Positions 25,666 to 34,321 of a stretch of DNA of 64,000 bases are shown here, one piece after another. Source of the DNA: Pedobacter sp. Leaf194. Its GTDB lineage: Bacteria > Bacteroidota > Bacteroidia > Sphingobacteriales > Sphingobacteriaceae. How positions within the stretch are numbered: the stretch's first letter is position 1; every line of letters begins with the position of its first letter. Below the pieces are notes generated by a model, which was not told the origin of the DNA, ran no database searches, and was given only the letters and a program-made list of their open reading frames with translations. Both the position numbers and the translations under genes were made by a program. The DNA lies in NCBI RefSeq assembly GCF_001423945.1, contig NZ_LMPU01000011.1, positions 1 through 64,000 on the forward strand. The letters run 5' to 3'.

Positions 25666-28344
25666 ATGTCTATTCTGAAGCCAAAATTATTCATCGCAAC
25701 GCTGATTTTTGTTTTTAGTGCTGCTCAACTAGTATTCTCGGCAGAGCCCCAGGCGCTGAAATGTGAATACTTGCTTAGACCGATTGGTGTCGACAACCCT
25801 CATCCAAGGCTTTCGTGGCAGATGTCGGATGGCAGAGATGGTGCAATGCAAAAAGCTTATCGAATCGTTGTGGGTACTGATTCGGTTCAGCTTATAAACA
25901 AAGCTGGTATTATATGGGATTCTGGTAAAAAATCTTCAACAATTGCTTTGGTGACTTATGACGGAGCAACGCTTAAACCTTTTACAAAATATTACTGGCA
26001 GCTGGAACTTTGGGACAAAGATTCGAAGCCGTTAAAAAAGTCAATTTCAAGTTTCGAAACAGGTATGATGGGTATGCAAAACTGGAGAGGCACCTGGATT
26101 AGCGACAGAAATGACATCAATATTATGCCTGCGCCATATTTCAGGAAAGTTTTTAAACCGGCAAAGGTTATCAAGTCTGCAAGGGCTTATGTTGCTGCTG
26201 CAGGTTTGTATGAACTTTATTTGAACGGCAAAAAGGTTGGTAACCACCGGCTCGACCCAATGTATACCCGGTTTGATAGAAGAAACCTTTATGTAACTTA
26301 TGATGTAACTACAGATTTAAGGCAGGGCGACAATGCAGTTGGTGTGCTTCTTGGTAATGGCTGGTATAATCATCAATCGCTTGCTGTTTGGAACTTTGAT
26401 AAAGCGCCGTGGCGGGCCAGGCCAACCTTTTGCCTCGATTTAAGAATTACCTATACGGATGGGACAGTAGAAACCGTTAAGACGGGCGCAGACTGGAAAA
26501 CAAGTTTGAGCCCCATTATTTCCAATAGCATTTACACAGCCGAGCAATATGATGCCCGTTTAGAACAAAAGGGATGGAATACCATCAACTTTGATGATTC
26601 CAAGTGGCGTGAGGTAACTTTGAGGGCTACACCATCAAAAAATATTGTATCGCAATTAATGCATCCAATACGAAATGCGGAAGAAATCAGTGTGAAAAAG
26701 CTGCGCAAATTTGCAGATACTTCTTACGTTTTTGACCTCGGGAGAAACATTGCCGGTGTGAGCAGATTAAAGGTAAAAGGTGAAAAAGGAACGGTAATAA
26801 GACTGCGACATGCCGAGCGCTTATACCCGGATGGCCACACCGATTTATCTAACATCGACGTGTACCACCGGCCAAAAGATAAATCTGACCCATTTCAAAC
26901 TGATATTTTTATTTTGGGTGGCGATGGTGAGGAAGAATTTATGCCTTTGTTTAACTATAAAGGTTTTCAGTATGTTGAGGTAACAAGCTCCAGTCCGATA
27001 TCGTTGAATGAAAAAAGCCTTGTTGGTTTTTTTATGCACAGCGATGTGCCGGCTGTTGGGAAAATTTCCTCATCAAATGAGTTAATTGATAAGCTTTGGT
27101 GGGCAACTAACAACTCATACTTATCTAACCTTTATGGTTTTCCTACTGATTGTCCGCAGAGAGAAAAAAATGGGTGGACAGGCGACGGACATTTTGCAAT
27201 TGAAACCGGTTTGTATAATTTTGATGGCATAACGGTATACGAAAAATGGATGGCCGACCATCGTGATGAACAGCAACCAAACGGTGTACTTCCAGACATT
27301 ATTCCTACAGGTGGTTGGGGTTATGGCACAGCAAATGGTACCGACTGGACCAGTACTATAGCCATTATTCCATGGAATATTTATATGTTTTACGGCGATA
27401 GCAAGTTGCTCTCCGATAATTATCAAAGCATAAAAAGCTATGTAAATTACGTTGAAGGGACGAGTAAAGGTTATTTAACAACTTTTGGCAGGGGAGATTG
27501 GGTACCTGTCAAATCCACTTCCGATTTGGAGTACACATCGTCAGTTTACTTTTATGTTGATGCAGATATACTCGCCAAAGCTGCAAAGTTGTTTGGTAAT
27601 CAAAATGATTATTTACAATACAGCGCCTTGGCTGCGAAGATTAGAAATGCCATTAACGAAAAGTTTTTCGACAGCAAAACCGGCATTTATGGTAAAGGTG
27701 TACAAACAGAACTTTCGATGGCTTTGCAGTGGAATATAGTGCCCGAGGCCTCAAGGCAGTTGGTTGCAAATAATTTGGCGGCTCGTGTAAAAGCCGACGG
27801 GATGCATATAAATGTTGGGGTATTGGGTGCGAAGGCCGTCTTAAATGCCCTAAGTGATAACGGGCATAGCGATGTAGCTTACAAACTTGCATCGCAGGAT
27901 ACTTATCCTGGTTGGGGTTGGTGGATAAAAAATGGCGCTACAACCCTTCACGAAAACTGGGATATGCAGGCAACCAGAGACATCTCCGACAACCATATGA
28001 TGTTTGGAGAAATCGGTGGGTGGTTTTTTAAAGGAATTGGAGGCATCAAAGTTGATGAAAAACAGCCAGGATTTAAAAATATTTTGCTGACGCCACATTT
28101 TGTTGAAGGACTCGACCATTTCGAAGCCTCGCACGAAGGGCCATACGGATTGATTCTATCTTCCTGGAAAAGAGCACCAAAAGGTATTAAATACAATGTG
28201 ATCGTACCTGCAAACTCAACAGCAAGTGTTCAAATCCCGGTTACAACAGATGCTGAAGTTTTTTTGGATGGAAAAAAAGTTGCCAACAACTTAAATATTA
28301 AATCTGGTAAATATCTGTTCGAAATTAGGTATTTGAAAAATTGA
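25666..28344 (+). CDS. Alpha-L-rhamnosidase, GH78
   Basis: An exported 892-residue glycoside hydrolase that removes alpha-L-rhamnose from glycans or glycosides. I start it at the ATG of MSILKPKLF; a TTG six codons upstream is less likely. A signal peptide (about 1-26, ending VFSA|EP) is followed by the N-terminal beta-sandwich (CEYLLRPIGVDNPHPRLSW is a GH78 hallmark), the rhamnosidase N domains (AYVAAAGLYELYLNGKKVG), the (alpha/alpha)6 catalytic domain with GFPTDCPQREKNGWTGDGH and GWWIKNGATTLHENWD, and a C-terminal beta-sandwich. It lies alone, not in a polysaccharide utilisation locus. Confidence 0.93.
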   Translation: MSILKPKLFIATLIFVFSAAQLVFSAEPQALKCEYLLRPIGVDNPHPRLSWQMSDGRDGAMQKAYRIVVGTDSVQLINKAGIIWDSGKKSSTIALVTYDGATLKPFTKYYWQLELWDKDSKPLKKSISSFETGMMGMQNWRGTWISDRNDINIMPAPYFRKVFKPAKVIKSARAYVAAAGLYELYLNGKKVGNHRLDPMYTRFDRRNLYVTYDVTTDLRQGDNAVGVLLGNGWYNHQSLAVWNFDKAPWRARPTFCLDLRITYTDGTVETVKTGADWKTSLSPIISNSIYTAEQYDARLEQKGWNTINFDDSKWREVTLRATPSKNIVSQLMHPIRNAEEISVKKLRKFADTSYVFDLGRNIAGVSRLKVKGEKGTVIRLRHAERLYPDGHTDLSNIDVYHRPKDKSDPFQTDIFILGGDGEEEFMPLFNYKGFQYVEVTSSSPISLNEKSLVGFFMHSDVPAVGKISSSNELIDKLWWATNNSYLSNLYGFPTDCPQREKNGWTGDGHFAIETGLYNFDGITVYEKWMADHRDEQQPNGVLPDIIPTGGWGYGTANGTDWTSTIAIIPWNIYMFYGDSKLLSDNYQSIKSYVNYVEGTSKGYLTTFGRGDWVPVKSTSDLEYTSSVYFYVDADILAKAAKLFGNQNDYLQYSALAAKIRNAINEKFFDSKTGIYGKGVQTELSMALQWNIVPEASRQLVANNLAARVKADGMHINVGVLGAKAVLNALSDNGHSDVAYKLASQDTYPGWGWWIKNGATTLHENWDMQATRDISDNHMMFGEIGGWFFKGIGGIKVDEKQPGFKNILLTPHFVEGLDHFEASHEGPYGLILSSWKRAPKGIKYNVIVPANSTASVQIPVTTDAEVFLDGKKVANNLNIKSGKYLFEIRYLKN

Positions 28345-28501
28345 TGGATTATAACGGAAATTGATGCGCTTGTTATATTTTTGATTACAATGCAATCGTT
28401 TTTAGCTTTGCGAAAATTTGGATGTTCTCAAATAAACAACAAAGCTTAAGCGTGCAAACTTTTTCGTTTGATTAGCATTATATTAACTTACAAAGAATGA
28501 T

Positions 28502-29275
28502 ATGAAGATAGCGACTTATAACGTAAACGGTGTGAATGGAAGGCTTCCGGTTTTACTTCGCTGGCTCGAAGAGTGCAAGCCAGATGTGGTTTGCTTACAG
28601 GAGCTTAAAGCGCCAGATGAAAAATTTCCAATAGAAGCCATAAACAACGCTGGCTATAACGCCATTTGGCATGGGCAAAAAAGCTGGAACGGAGTTGCTA
28701 TTTTGGCAAAAGGCAAAGAAATTAAAGAACTGAGAAGGGGTTTGCCCGGTGATGAGGAAGACTTGCACAGCCGCTATATCGAAGCTATGATTGATGATGT
28801 TGTAATTGGTTGTCTTTACCTCCCAAACGGAAACCCGGCGCCCGGAGCAAAGTTAGACTATAAACTCGCCTGGTTTGAGCGATTGACACAACACGCTGCT
28901 AAGTTGTTAGATTATAATTTGCCGGTTGTGTTATGTGGAGATTATAACGTAATGCCGACAGAATTAGATGTTTATAAACCGGAGCGTTGGGTAAACGATG
29001 CATTGTTCAGACCCGAGGTGCGGGCTGCGTTTCATAACTTAATTGCCCAGGGCTGGACAGATGCCATCAGAAAGTTATATCCAGATGAAGTAATTTATAC
29101 CTTTTGGGATTATTTCCGCAACGCGTATGGGCGTAATGCGGGCCTCCGAATCGACCATTTTCTTTTAAGTCCACTTTTAAAGGATAGATTAAAGGCAGGC
29201 GGAGTTGATAGAAATGTACGGGGCTGGGAAAAATCCAGCGACCATGGGCCGGTTTGGATAGAAATTGAAAACTGA
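28502..29275 (+). CDS. xth: Exodeoxyribonuclease III
   Basis: An AP endonuclease / 3'-5' exonuclease for base-excision repair. The 257 residues show the ExoIII-family motifs: MKIATYNVNGVNGR, the metal Glu in CLQELKAP, GCLYLPNGN, the catalytic GDYNVMPTELDVY, the RIDHFLLS segment and the C-terminal SDHGPVWIEI. Acts in the cytoplasm on DNA. It is monocistronic with an ATG 157 bases after the rhamnosidase gene. Confidence 0.95.
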   Translation: MKIATYNVNGVNGRLPVLLRWLEECKPDVVCLQELKAPDEKFPIEAINNAGYNAIWHGQKSWNGVAILAKGKEIKELRRGLPGDEEDLHSRYIEAMIDDVVIGCLYLPNGNPAPGAKLDYKLAWFERLTQHAAKLLDYNLPVVLCGDYNVMPTELDVYKPERWVNDALFRPEVRAAFHNLIAQGWTDAIRKLYPDEVIYTFWDYFRNAYGRNAGLRIDHFLLSPLLKDRLKAGGVDRNVRGWEKSSDHGPVWIEIEN

Positions 29276-29363
29276 TAGCCTTTGTAAATTTGTGTATTGT
29301 CTCTGTTACAGGTTATTCTCTGCTGAAATAATTTATTAATTTGAGTTATCAAAACCCTAGCTT

Positions 29364-29642
29364 ATGGATTCCTCAAAAGATGAAAGAAAAATCACGGCTT
29401 TTTTAAATAAAATTAAAGCTGAGTGGCCTGGAAAAATTGAGCGATTTGAGTTTAAAACTGCCAGTGTAATTTATGTCCATCTAAAAGAAGGGATTTCAAG
29501 TCTGGATTTTTTGAGCAGTTTATCAAGACAGGTTGAAAGATTAGTCGACTTTACGCGACCGATAATACTATACCATGTCGAAAGTGATGGCGTTAGTTTA
29601 CGTTCACATCCAATAAACTGGTATTCTGCAATAAAACGATAA
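29364..29642 (+). CDS. Small hypothetical protein
   Basis: A 92-residue soluble protein with no recognised domain. It alternates helix-like (DERKITAFLNKIKAEW) and strand-like segments (SVIYVHLKEG, PIILYHVESDGV) and could be a small alpha/beta fold. No signal peptide or membrane span. It lies 88 bases after xth on the same strand and could share its transcript. Confidence 0.55.
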   Translation: MDSSKDERKITAFLNKIKAEWPGKIERFEFKTASVIYVHLKEGISSLDFLSSLSRQVERLVDFTRPIILYHVESDGVSLRSHPINWYSAIKR

Positions 29643-29816
29643 AAAAGACTTCAGGAAAATTGTTGGTTGCCGATACGTCATGCCTGCTCCACACACAGCT
29701 TTAATCAACCTTTCTAACGATGCCTGGTTACTTGCGGGTTATTGCTGATAAGCTTTTTCAAAATTTCTAATGAAGACACGTCTAATCGGTGTGAGCAATT
29801 CAAGAGGTTTTCAGCC

Positions 29817-30116
29817 TTATTTGGAAAATTTTTTCGTGGCAAATTTGTTGAATCGGGGTGCAGGTTTTGGTGCTCCTTCCTCCGATATTTTTATCGTTAA
29901 GGTATTTCCTTTAAACGTTTCACCATTTAGCATCGAAATGATGTTTTTAGCATCGGTAATTTTAGGAATTTCTAAAAAAGCATAACCTTTACATTTACCC
30001 GTTGCCCTGTCTCTAACAACCTTAATGGTGTCAATCTCTCCGTGTAAACTTACCAAAATTGCTAAGTCCATTTCCTGAATATTGTCGGCCAAACCACCGA
30101 TGAAAAGTTTAGTCAT
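29817..30116 (-). CDS. RNA-recognition-motif (RRM) RNA-binding protein
   Basis: A 99-residue protein made of one RRM domain (about 1-78) plus a short basic tail (PKPAPRFNKFATKKFSK). RNP2 is LFIGGL (4-9) and RNP1 is KGYAFLEI (43-50). Such small RRM proteins are widespread in Bacteroidota and cyanobacteria, where they bind single-stranded RNA and are thought to be post-transcriptional regulators. RNP1 has Tyr45 and Phe47 for stacking. Monocistronic. Confidence 0.9.
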   Translation of the reverse strand: MTKLFIGGLADNIQEMDLAILVSLHGEIDTIKVVRDRATGKCKGYAFLEIPKITDAKNIISMLNGETFKGNTLTIKISEEGAPKPAPRFNKFATKKFSK

Positions 30117-30263
30117 AAAAATTAATGTTATAATTCAGGTAACGTATCGTATTTTTTATTCTTGAACAAGAAAATTTTGCTCTGGTTTTAATTTTTTTTG
30201 CAAAATAATACAATTAAAAATTGAAACCAAAGGCAACTCTCAATTTGTAACGCATTTTTGCGT

Positions 30264-30295
30264 AAAAAAAAGCCTAATCAGCAGGATTAGGCTTT
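30264..30295 (-). terminator. Terminator of the cytochrome gene
   Basis: AAAGCCTAATC pairs with GATTAGGCTTT around 5 bases, followed on the minus strand by a run of eight T. It lies 24 bases after the cytochrome stop codon. Confidence 0.85.
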
Positions 30296-30318
30296 GATAA
30301 ATGATGTATCATTGATTT

Positions 30319-30735
30319 TTATTTGCCTGCAGCGTCTGATTTCAATACTGGCTCAGACTTACCGTTGTGGCAGGTGGTGCATGAAATCTCTACCAGGCCT
30401 TTTCCATCTTTCATCTCGTGTTGAAAATACTTTTTGTTTATTTTTGCAGTCATTTTCATCATTTCCCGAGCAACCTCTTTCTTTGGATTGTCATCACTTG
30501 CGAAATCCATTTTACGGGGGTTGTCTTTCATCGCAGCATGACAATAATTACAGCGTACGCCTAAAGAAGCTTTAAAGCCATCCATTACTTTATCTAAATC
30601 TTCTTTGCTGATATTTTTCGGTAAAACCTTAAGATTTTTAGCCTTAAAAGCCTCCTGCTGTTTAGGCATAAATGCACTTAAGAGCAGCACTACGCCTGCA
30701 AGCATAGCCATTGTGATGGTTTTTTTGTTAATCAT
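30319..30735 (-). CDS. Exported c-type cytochrome with two haem sites
   Basis: A 138-residue periplasmic protein. An N-terminal signal or anchor (about 1-24, TITMAMLAGVVLLLSAFM) precedes a short helical domain with two CxxCH haem-c motifs: C62-NY-C65-H66 and C119-TT-C122-H123. The spacing and the motif GFKASLGVRCNYCHAA resemble the photosynthetic-reaction-centre cytochrome c subunit fold (cytoC_RC) that is common in non-photosynthetic Bacteroidota. Met67-70 region (HAAMKD) offers possible axial Met ligands. Role probably electron transfer; partner unknown. Confidence 0.85.
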   Translation of the reverse strand: MINKKTITMAMLAGVVLLLSAFMPKQQEAFKAKNLKVLPKNISKEDLDKVMDGFKASLGVRCNYCHAAMKDNPRKMDFASDDNPKKEVAREMMKMTAKINKKYFQHEMKDGKGLVEISCTTCHNGKSEPVLKSDAAGK

Positions 30736-30932
30736 GTTCGTTTGTTAGTCATCGAATATAAAAAAAAATCTTTGAGATTCTGCTGCCTTAGCTTTGTAAA
30801 AATTATGGTGGATTTAAACCTGACTAAAACGCTGATTAAAAGTTAATAAAACTTAATTTTTAATGTCGATTTTTAAAAAGGATCGGTTGTTGCATGTTGA
30901 AAAGCGAAAATTTATAATTAAAATAATAAGTT

Positions 30933-31805
30933 ATGAAAATTTACAAATCAATCCCTTTAGTTTTTTTATCTGTTCTGTTAGTTTCAGGATGTGTTAGCAA
31001 TAAGAAATACACAGAACTTCAATCTACTTTTGATAAGCTTCGCGAGCGAAATCAGGAGCTCAGTAATAAATACCAGGATAGCCAACGCGAACTTACCGGA
31101 GCAAACAGCAGGGTAAAAAGTCTGGAAGAGCAAATCGCCTCAGAAAAGGCAAACACTGCTGCACTGCAAGATGCACTAAACAAATGCTTAAGCTCTAGTA
31201 ATCAGGGTAATGTTAACATTTCAAAATTGGTTGACGAGATTAACAGCTCAAACAAATATATTAAGCAATTAATTAATGCCAAAAACAAAAGCGATTCGCT
31301 TAATATGGTGTTAACAAACAACTTAACACGCTCTTTGAGCAGAGAAGAGTTAGGCGATGTTGACGTGCAGGTTTTAAAAGGTGTAGTTTATATTTCGCTT
31401 GCAGATAACATGCTTTACAAGTCTGGAAGTTATGAAGTATCAGACAAGGCTGGTGAAACCTTGAGCAAAATTGCTAAAATCATTAAAGATTATGATACCT
31501 ATGATGTATTGATTGAGGGTAACACGGACAACGTTCCAATAGCGCAAGCAAACATCAGAAACAACTGGGATTTAAGTGCTTTAAGGGCATCTTCAGTGGT
31601 TCAGGTGTTACAAACAAAATATGCTGTAGATCCGAAAAGATTAACTGCAGGCGGTAGGGGTGAATTTAACCCGGTGGCAGACAACAGCACACCGGCCGGA
31701 AAATCTAAAAACAGACGTACCCAAATTATCATTACGCCGAAACTGGATCAGTTTATGGAACTAATCGGCAAAGCACCGGCAGCATCGGCAACACCGAAAC
31801 AATAA
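30933..31805 (+). CDS. OmpA-family lipoprotein
   Basis: A 290-residue lipoprotein. The lipobox LVSGC puts the lipidated cysteine at residue 20. A coiled coil (about 30-130: LQSTFDKLRERNQELSNKY, SRVKSLEEQIASEK) leads to a C-terminal OmpA/MotB peptidoglycan-binding domain (about 145-270) with LYKSGSYEVSDKAGETL, VLIEGNTDNVPI, NWDLSALRASSVV and KSKNRRTQIII. The TD in GNTDN and the R in NRRTQI are the usual contacts to diaminopimelate. It probably tethers the outer membrane to the cell wall. Monocistronic. Confidence 0.92.
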   Translation: MKIYKSIPLVFLSVLLVSGCVSNKKYTELQSTFDKLRERNQELSNKYQDSQRELTGANSRVKSLEEQIASEKANTAALQDALNKCLSSSNQGNVNISKLVDEINSSNKYIKQLINAKNKSDSLNMVLTNNLTRSLSREELGDVDVQVLKGVVYISLADNMLYKSGSYEVSDKAGETLSKIAKIIKDYDTYDVLIEGNTDNVPIAQANIRNNWDLSALRASSVVQVLQTKYAVDPKRLTAGGRGEFNPVADNSTPAGKSKNRRTQIIITPKLDQFMELIGKAPAASATPKQ

Positions 31806-31824
31806 TGCGCCATTAATCGCTTTG

Positions 31825-31851
31825 AGCCTCAACATATGTTGGGGCTTTATT
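31825..31851 (+). terminator. Terminator of the OmpA lipoprotein gene
   Basis: AGCCTCAACA pairs with TGTTGGGGCT (one G-T pair) around a TA loop, followed by the weak T stretch TTATTATG, 20 bases after the stop codon. Confidence 0.6.
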
Positions 31852-32114
31852 ATGATTATTGAATTCTATCCCAGCAACTTAAATACGATTCTGACGGTTA
31901 TTACCCAAATAGAGTAGCAAAAGAGCGCCTGAAGGTTGTATAACAGAACGATTAATGCACCTTAGTGTTATTTGCACACTTTAATTTAAAAAAAGTTTTA
32001 AAAAATTCACAATTTAATCGTTTGGCAAACAGTTAGTTGTATTTTTTTTTCGAATATTAGTTAGTGATTAGTGCAATTTACCGTTCAACTATCATCTTTT
32101 TTTAAAAAAATATA
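31852..32114. other. Intergenic region with no gene seen
   Basis: AT-rich sequence leading to the ubiX leader. I see no frame, repeat or hairpin of note in this part. The remainder of the gap (32115-32231) holds the promoter and hairpins described separately. Confidence 0.5.
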
Positions 32115-32122
32115 TATATTTG
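32115..32122 (+). promoter_or_regulatory. TAnnTTTG promoter box of the ubiX leader RNA
   Basis: TATATTTG matches the Bacteroidota -7 element and would start RNA at about 32128, exactly at the first hairpin of the leader. No clear -33 TTTG is seen. Confidence 0.5.
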
Positions 32123-32126
32123 TTCT

Positions 32127-32196
32127 TACCCTTTCGAGGGTATGTTTTTCATAGGTAGATGTAGGGTCGAATACTTGTATTCGGCCCTTTTTTATT
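32127..32196 (+). ncRNA. Two-hairpin leader or small RNA upstream of ubiX
   Basis: TACCCT-TTCG-AGGGTA (32127-32142) is a hairpin capped by a UUCG tetraloop. It is followed by an 11-bp stem GGGTCGAATAC / GTATTCGGCCC with one G-T pair (32164-32188) and a T run, which looks like a full intrinsic terminator 36 bases before the ubiX start codon. The unit could be an attenuator or a stand-alone RNA of about 65 bases. No known riboswitch is recognised. Confidence 0.5.
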
Positions 32197-32231
32197 TTCT
32201 ATCGTTAATTAACCGTATTTTTGTTTGTATA

Positions 32232-32798
32232 ATGAATAAGAAAAAAATCGTAGTTGCTGTTACCGGCGCAAGTGGTTCCGTTTATGCTAAAGTTTTATTT
32301 GATAAGCTGATGGCTTTGAAAGCGCAGATTGCGGCGGTTGGTGTGGTAATGAGTGATAACGCGAAAGCTGTATGGCAGTTTGAATTGGGCAACCACGACT
32401 ACGAAAATTTTGATTTTACTTTTTACAATAAGAACGATTTCAATGCACCTTTTGCATCTGGCTCCGCAAAGTACGATACGATGATTATCTTGCCATGCTC
32501 TATGGGTACCCTCGGTAGAATAGCCCACGGAATTTCAAACGATTTAATCTCCAGAGCGGCAGATGTTGTATTAAAAGAGCGAAGAAAACTGATTGCTGTT
32601 GTCCGGGATACCCCTTTCAGTTTGATACACATTAACAATATGAAAGCCGTAACAGAAGCTGGCGGTATTATCTGTCCTGCAAATCCTTCCTTTTATAGTC
32701 TCCCAAAAACCATTGAAGAAGTAGCAGAAACCGTAGTAAACAGGGTTTTAGATTTAGCAGGTTTTGAGCAAACGAGTTATCGTTGGCAGGAGCAATAG
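32232..32798 (+). CDS. ubiX: Flavin prenyltransferase UbiX
   Basis: UbiX joins dimethylallyl phosphate to FMN, making the prenylated flavin used by UbiD decarboxylases. I start it at the ATG of MNKKKIVVAVTGASGS, giving 188 residues, the family size; the open frame upstream overlaps the leader hairpins. Motifs: TGASGSVYAKVL flavin-binding loop, ILPCSMGTLGRIAHGISNDLISRAADVVLKE is the family core (cited here in two parts: CSMGTLGRIAHG and ISRAADVVLKE), and CPANPSFYS near the C-terminus. The client UbiD is encoded at 55496. Confidence 0.94.
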   Translation: MNKKKIVVAVTGASGSVYAKVLFDKLMALKAQIAAVGVVMSDNAKAVWQFELGNHDYENFDFTFYNKNDFNAPFASGSAKYDTMIILPCSMGTLGRIAHGISNDLISRAADVVLKERRKLIAVVRDTPFSLIHINNMKAVTEAGGIICPANPSFYSLPKTIEEVAETVVNRVLDLAGFEQTSYRWQEQ

Positions 32799-32886
32799 TC
32801 TGAATTTGTTATCTTACTGTAAGGTTAACGCAAACTAAAATGCTAAATCTCCAATCTTGCTTCAAAATTGTATCTTTGCTGGCTAA

Positions 32887-34209
32887 ATGAAAAAGGTCGC
32901 GTTTTATACATTAGGTTGCAAATTAAATTTCTCCGAAACATCAACTATTGGTCGGTTATTTACCGATGCAGGTTATGCAGTCGTTGAGTTTCAAGACGCT
33001 GCTGATGTGTACGTGATTAACACGTGCTCGGTTACCGATCATGCTGATAAGAAATGCCGCAAGGTTGTTAAAGAAGCTTTAAAGCATTCGCCAAATGCCT
33101 ATGTAACAATTGTGGGCTGTTATGCTCAGCTGAAACCTCAGGAAATAGCCGAAATTGAAGGTGTTGATATGGTGTTAGGGGCTGCAGAAAAATTCAGGAT
33201 TGTAGAATACATTTCTGACTTGACAAAAAATCCTAAGGCGGTTGTTCATCAACAGAACATAGAAAAGGTTAACCACAATTTTATAGCTTCTTACTCAATA
33301 GGCGATAGAACCCGTACATTTTTAAAGGTTCAGGATGGTTGCGATTATCCTTGTACCTACTGCACTATTCCTTTGGCCCGCGGTGCAAGTCGTAGTGATA
33401 CCATTGAAAATGTAGTAAGCCGTGCTAGAATGATAGCCGGGAGCGGCGTTAAAGAAATTGTTTTAACCGGTGTAAATCTTGGTGATTTCGGCATCCGTAA
33501 TGGCCAGCGGGAGGATAAGTTTTTTGATTTAGTTAAGGCGCTTGATGATGTAGAGGGAATAGAAAGGATCAGAATTTCTTCCATTGAGCCCAACCTTTTA
33601 AGCAACGAAATTATACAGTTTGTATCAAGTTCAAAAAGATTTGTTCCACACTTCCACATTCCGCTACAATCGGGCTCTGATAAGATTTTGGGTTTAATGC
33701 GTCGTCGTTACCGCCGAGATTTGTATGTAGAGCGTGTGGCGAAGATTAAGGAAGTAATGCCAAACTGTTGCATTGGTGTCGATGTTATTGTCGGCTTCCC
33801 CGGAGAAACAAAAGAAGATTTCCTTGATACCTACCAGTTTTTAAATCAACTGGATATATCTTATTTACACGTATTCACTTACTCTGAACGCGAACTAACC
33901 GCTGCCGCGGAAATGAAAGGCGTTGTTGCGGGCAGTGAACGCAACGAGCGTAGTAAAATGCTTCATATCCTGTCTGACAAGAAACGCAGGGCTTTCTACC
34001 AATCCCAAATTGGAAACGAGGCTGAAGTTTTATTTGAAGCAGACCAAAAAATGGGTTACATGCATGGCTTTACTAAAAATTACGTAAAAGTTCGGGCCAA
34101 GTATGATCCGGTAATGGTAAACGAATTAAAAGCGGTTAAGCTCTTGGAACTCACTGCGGATGGCGAAGTTGAGGTAGCAGAGTTGGAAAATGTTTATGCG
34201 CACCATTAA
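32887..34209 (+). CDS. mtaB: tRNA t6A37 methylthiotransferase MtaB
   Basis: A radical-SAM enzyme that adds a methylthio group to t6A37, giving ms2t6A in ANN-decoding tRNAs. The 440 residues contain the N-terminal UPF0004 domain with cluster cysteines C11 (TLGCKLN), C47 (NTCSVT) and C78 (VGCYAQ), the radical-SAM cluster C152-DYP-C156-TY-C159, and a C-terminal TRAM-like domain (about 375-435). The short MtaB pattern TLGCKLNFSE sets it apart from MiaB and RimO. A TATCTTTG box lies just upstream at 32871-32878. It precedes lgt on the same strand. Confidence 0.94.
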   Translation: MKKVAFYTLGCKLNFSETSTIGRLFTDAGYAVVEFQDAADVYVINTCSVTDHADKKCRKVVKEALKHSPNAYVTIVGCYAQLKPQEIAEIEGVDMVLGAAEKFRIVEYISDLTKNPKAVVHQQNIEKVNHNFIASYSIGDRTRTFLKVQDGCDYPCTYCTIPLARGASRSDTIENVVSRARMIAGSGVKEIVLTGVNLGDFGIRNGQREDKFFDLVKALDDVEGIERIRISSIEPNLLSNEIIQFVSSSKRFVPHFHIPLQSGSDKILGLMRRRYRRDLYVERVAKIKEVMPNCCIGVDVIVGFPGETKEDFLDTYQFLNQLDISYLHVFTYSERELTAAAEMKGVVAGSERNERSKMLHILSDKKRRAFYQSQIGNEAEVLFEADQKMGYMHGFTKNYVKVRAKYDPVMVNELKAVKLLELTADGEVEVAELENVYAHH

Positions 34210-34321
34210 GAAAAATTTCTAGCATCAAGGTTTTAGCGACGTTTTCTGCTCTCAAACTTGCTGTTTTCTTTAACCTTTCAGCTTTACGCTTTCTTTACTA
34301 TCTTCGCTTCAAAATATTTGT

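Noticed and set aside
25648..28344. Polysaccharide utilisation locus around the rhamnosidase
   Set aside because: No SusC/SusD pair, sensor or other glycosidase lies beside it; the Oar-like receptor at 5 kb is unrelated by position.
29770..29985. Plus-strand frame of 71 codons
   Set aside because: It lies antisense to the RRM gene, whose RNP motifs are unambiguous.
30294..30575. Plus-strand frame of 93 codons
   Set aside because: It is antisense to the cytochrome gene with its two CxxCH motifs.
32142..32231. Longer N-terminus for ubiX
   Set aside because: It would be translated through the leader hairpin and terminator and has no counterpart in the family.
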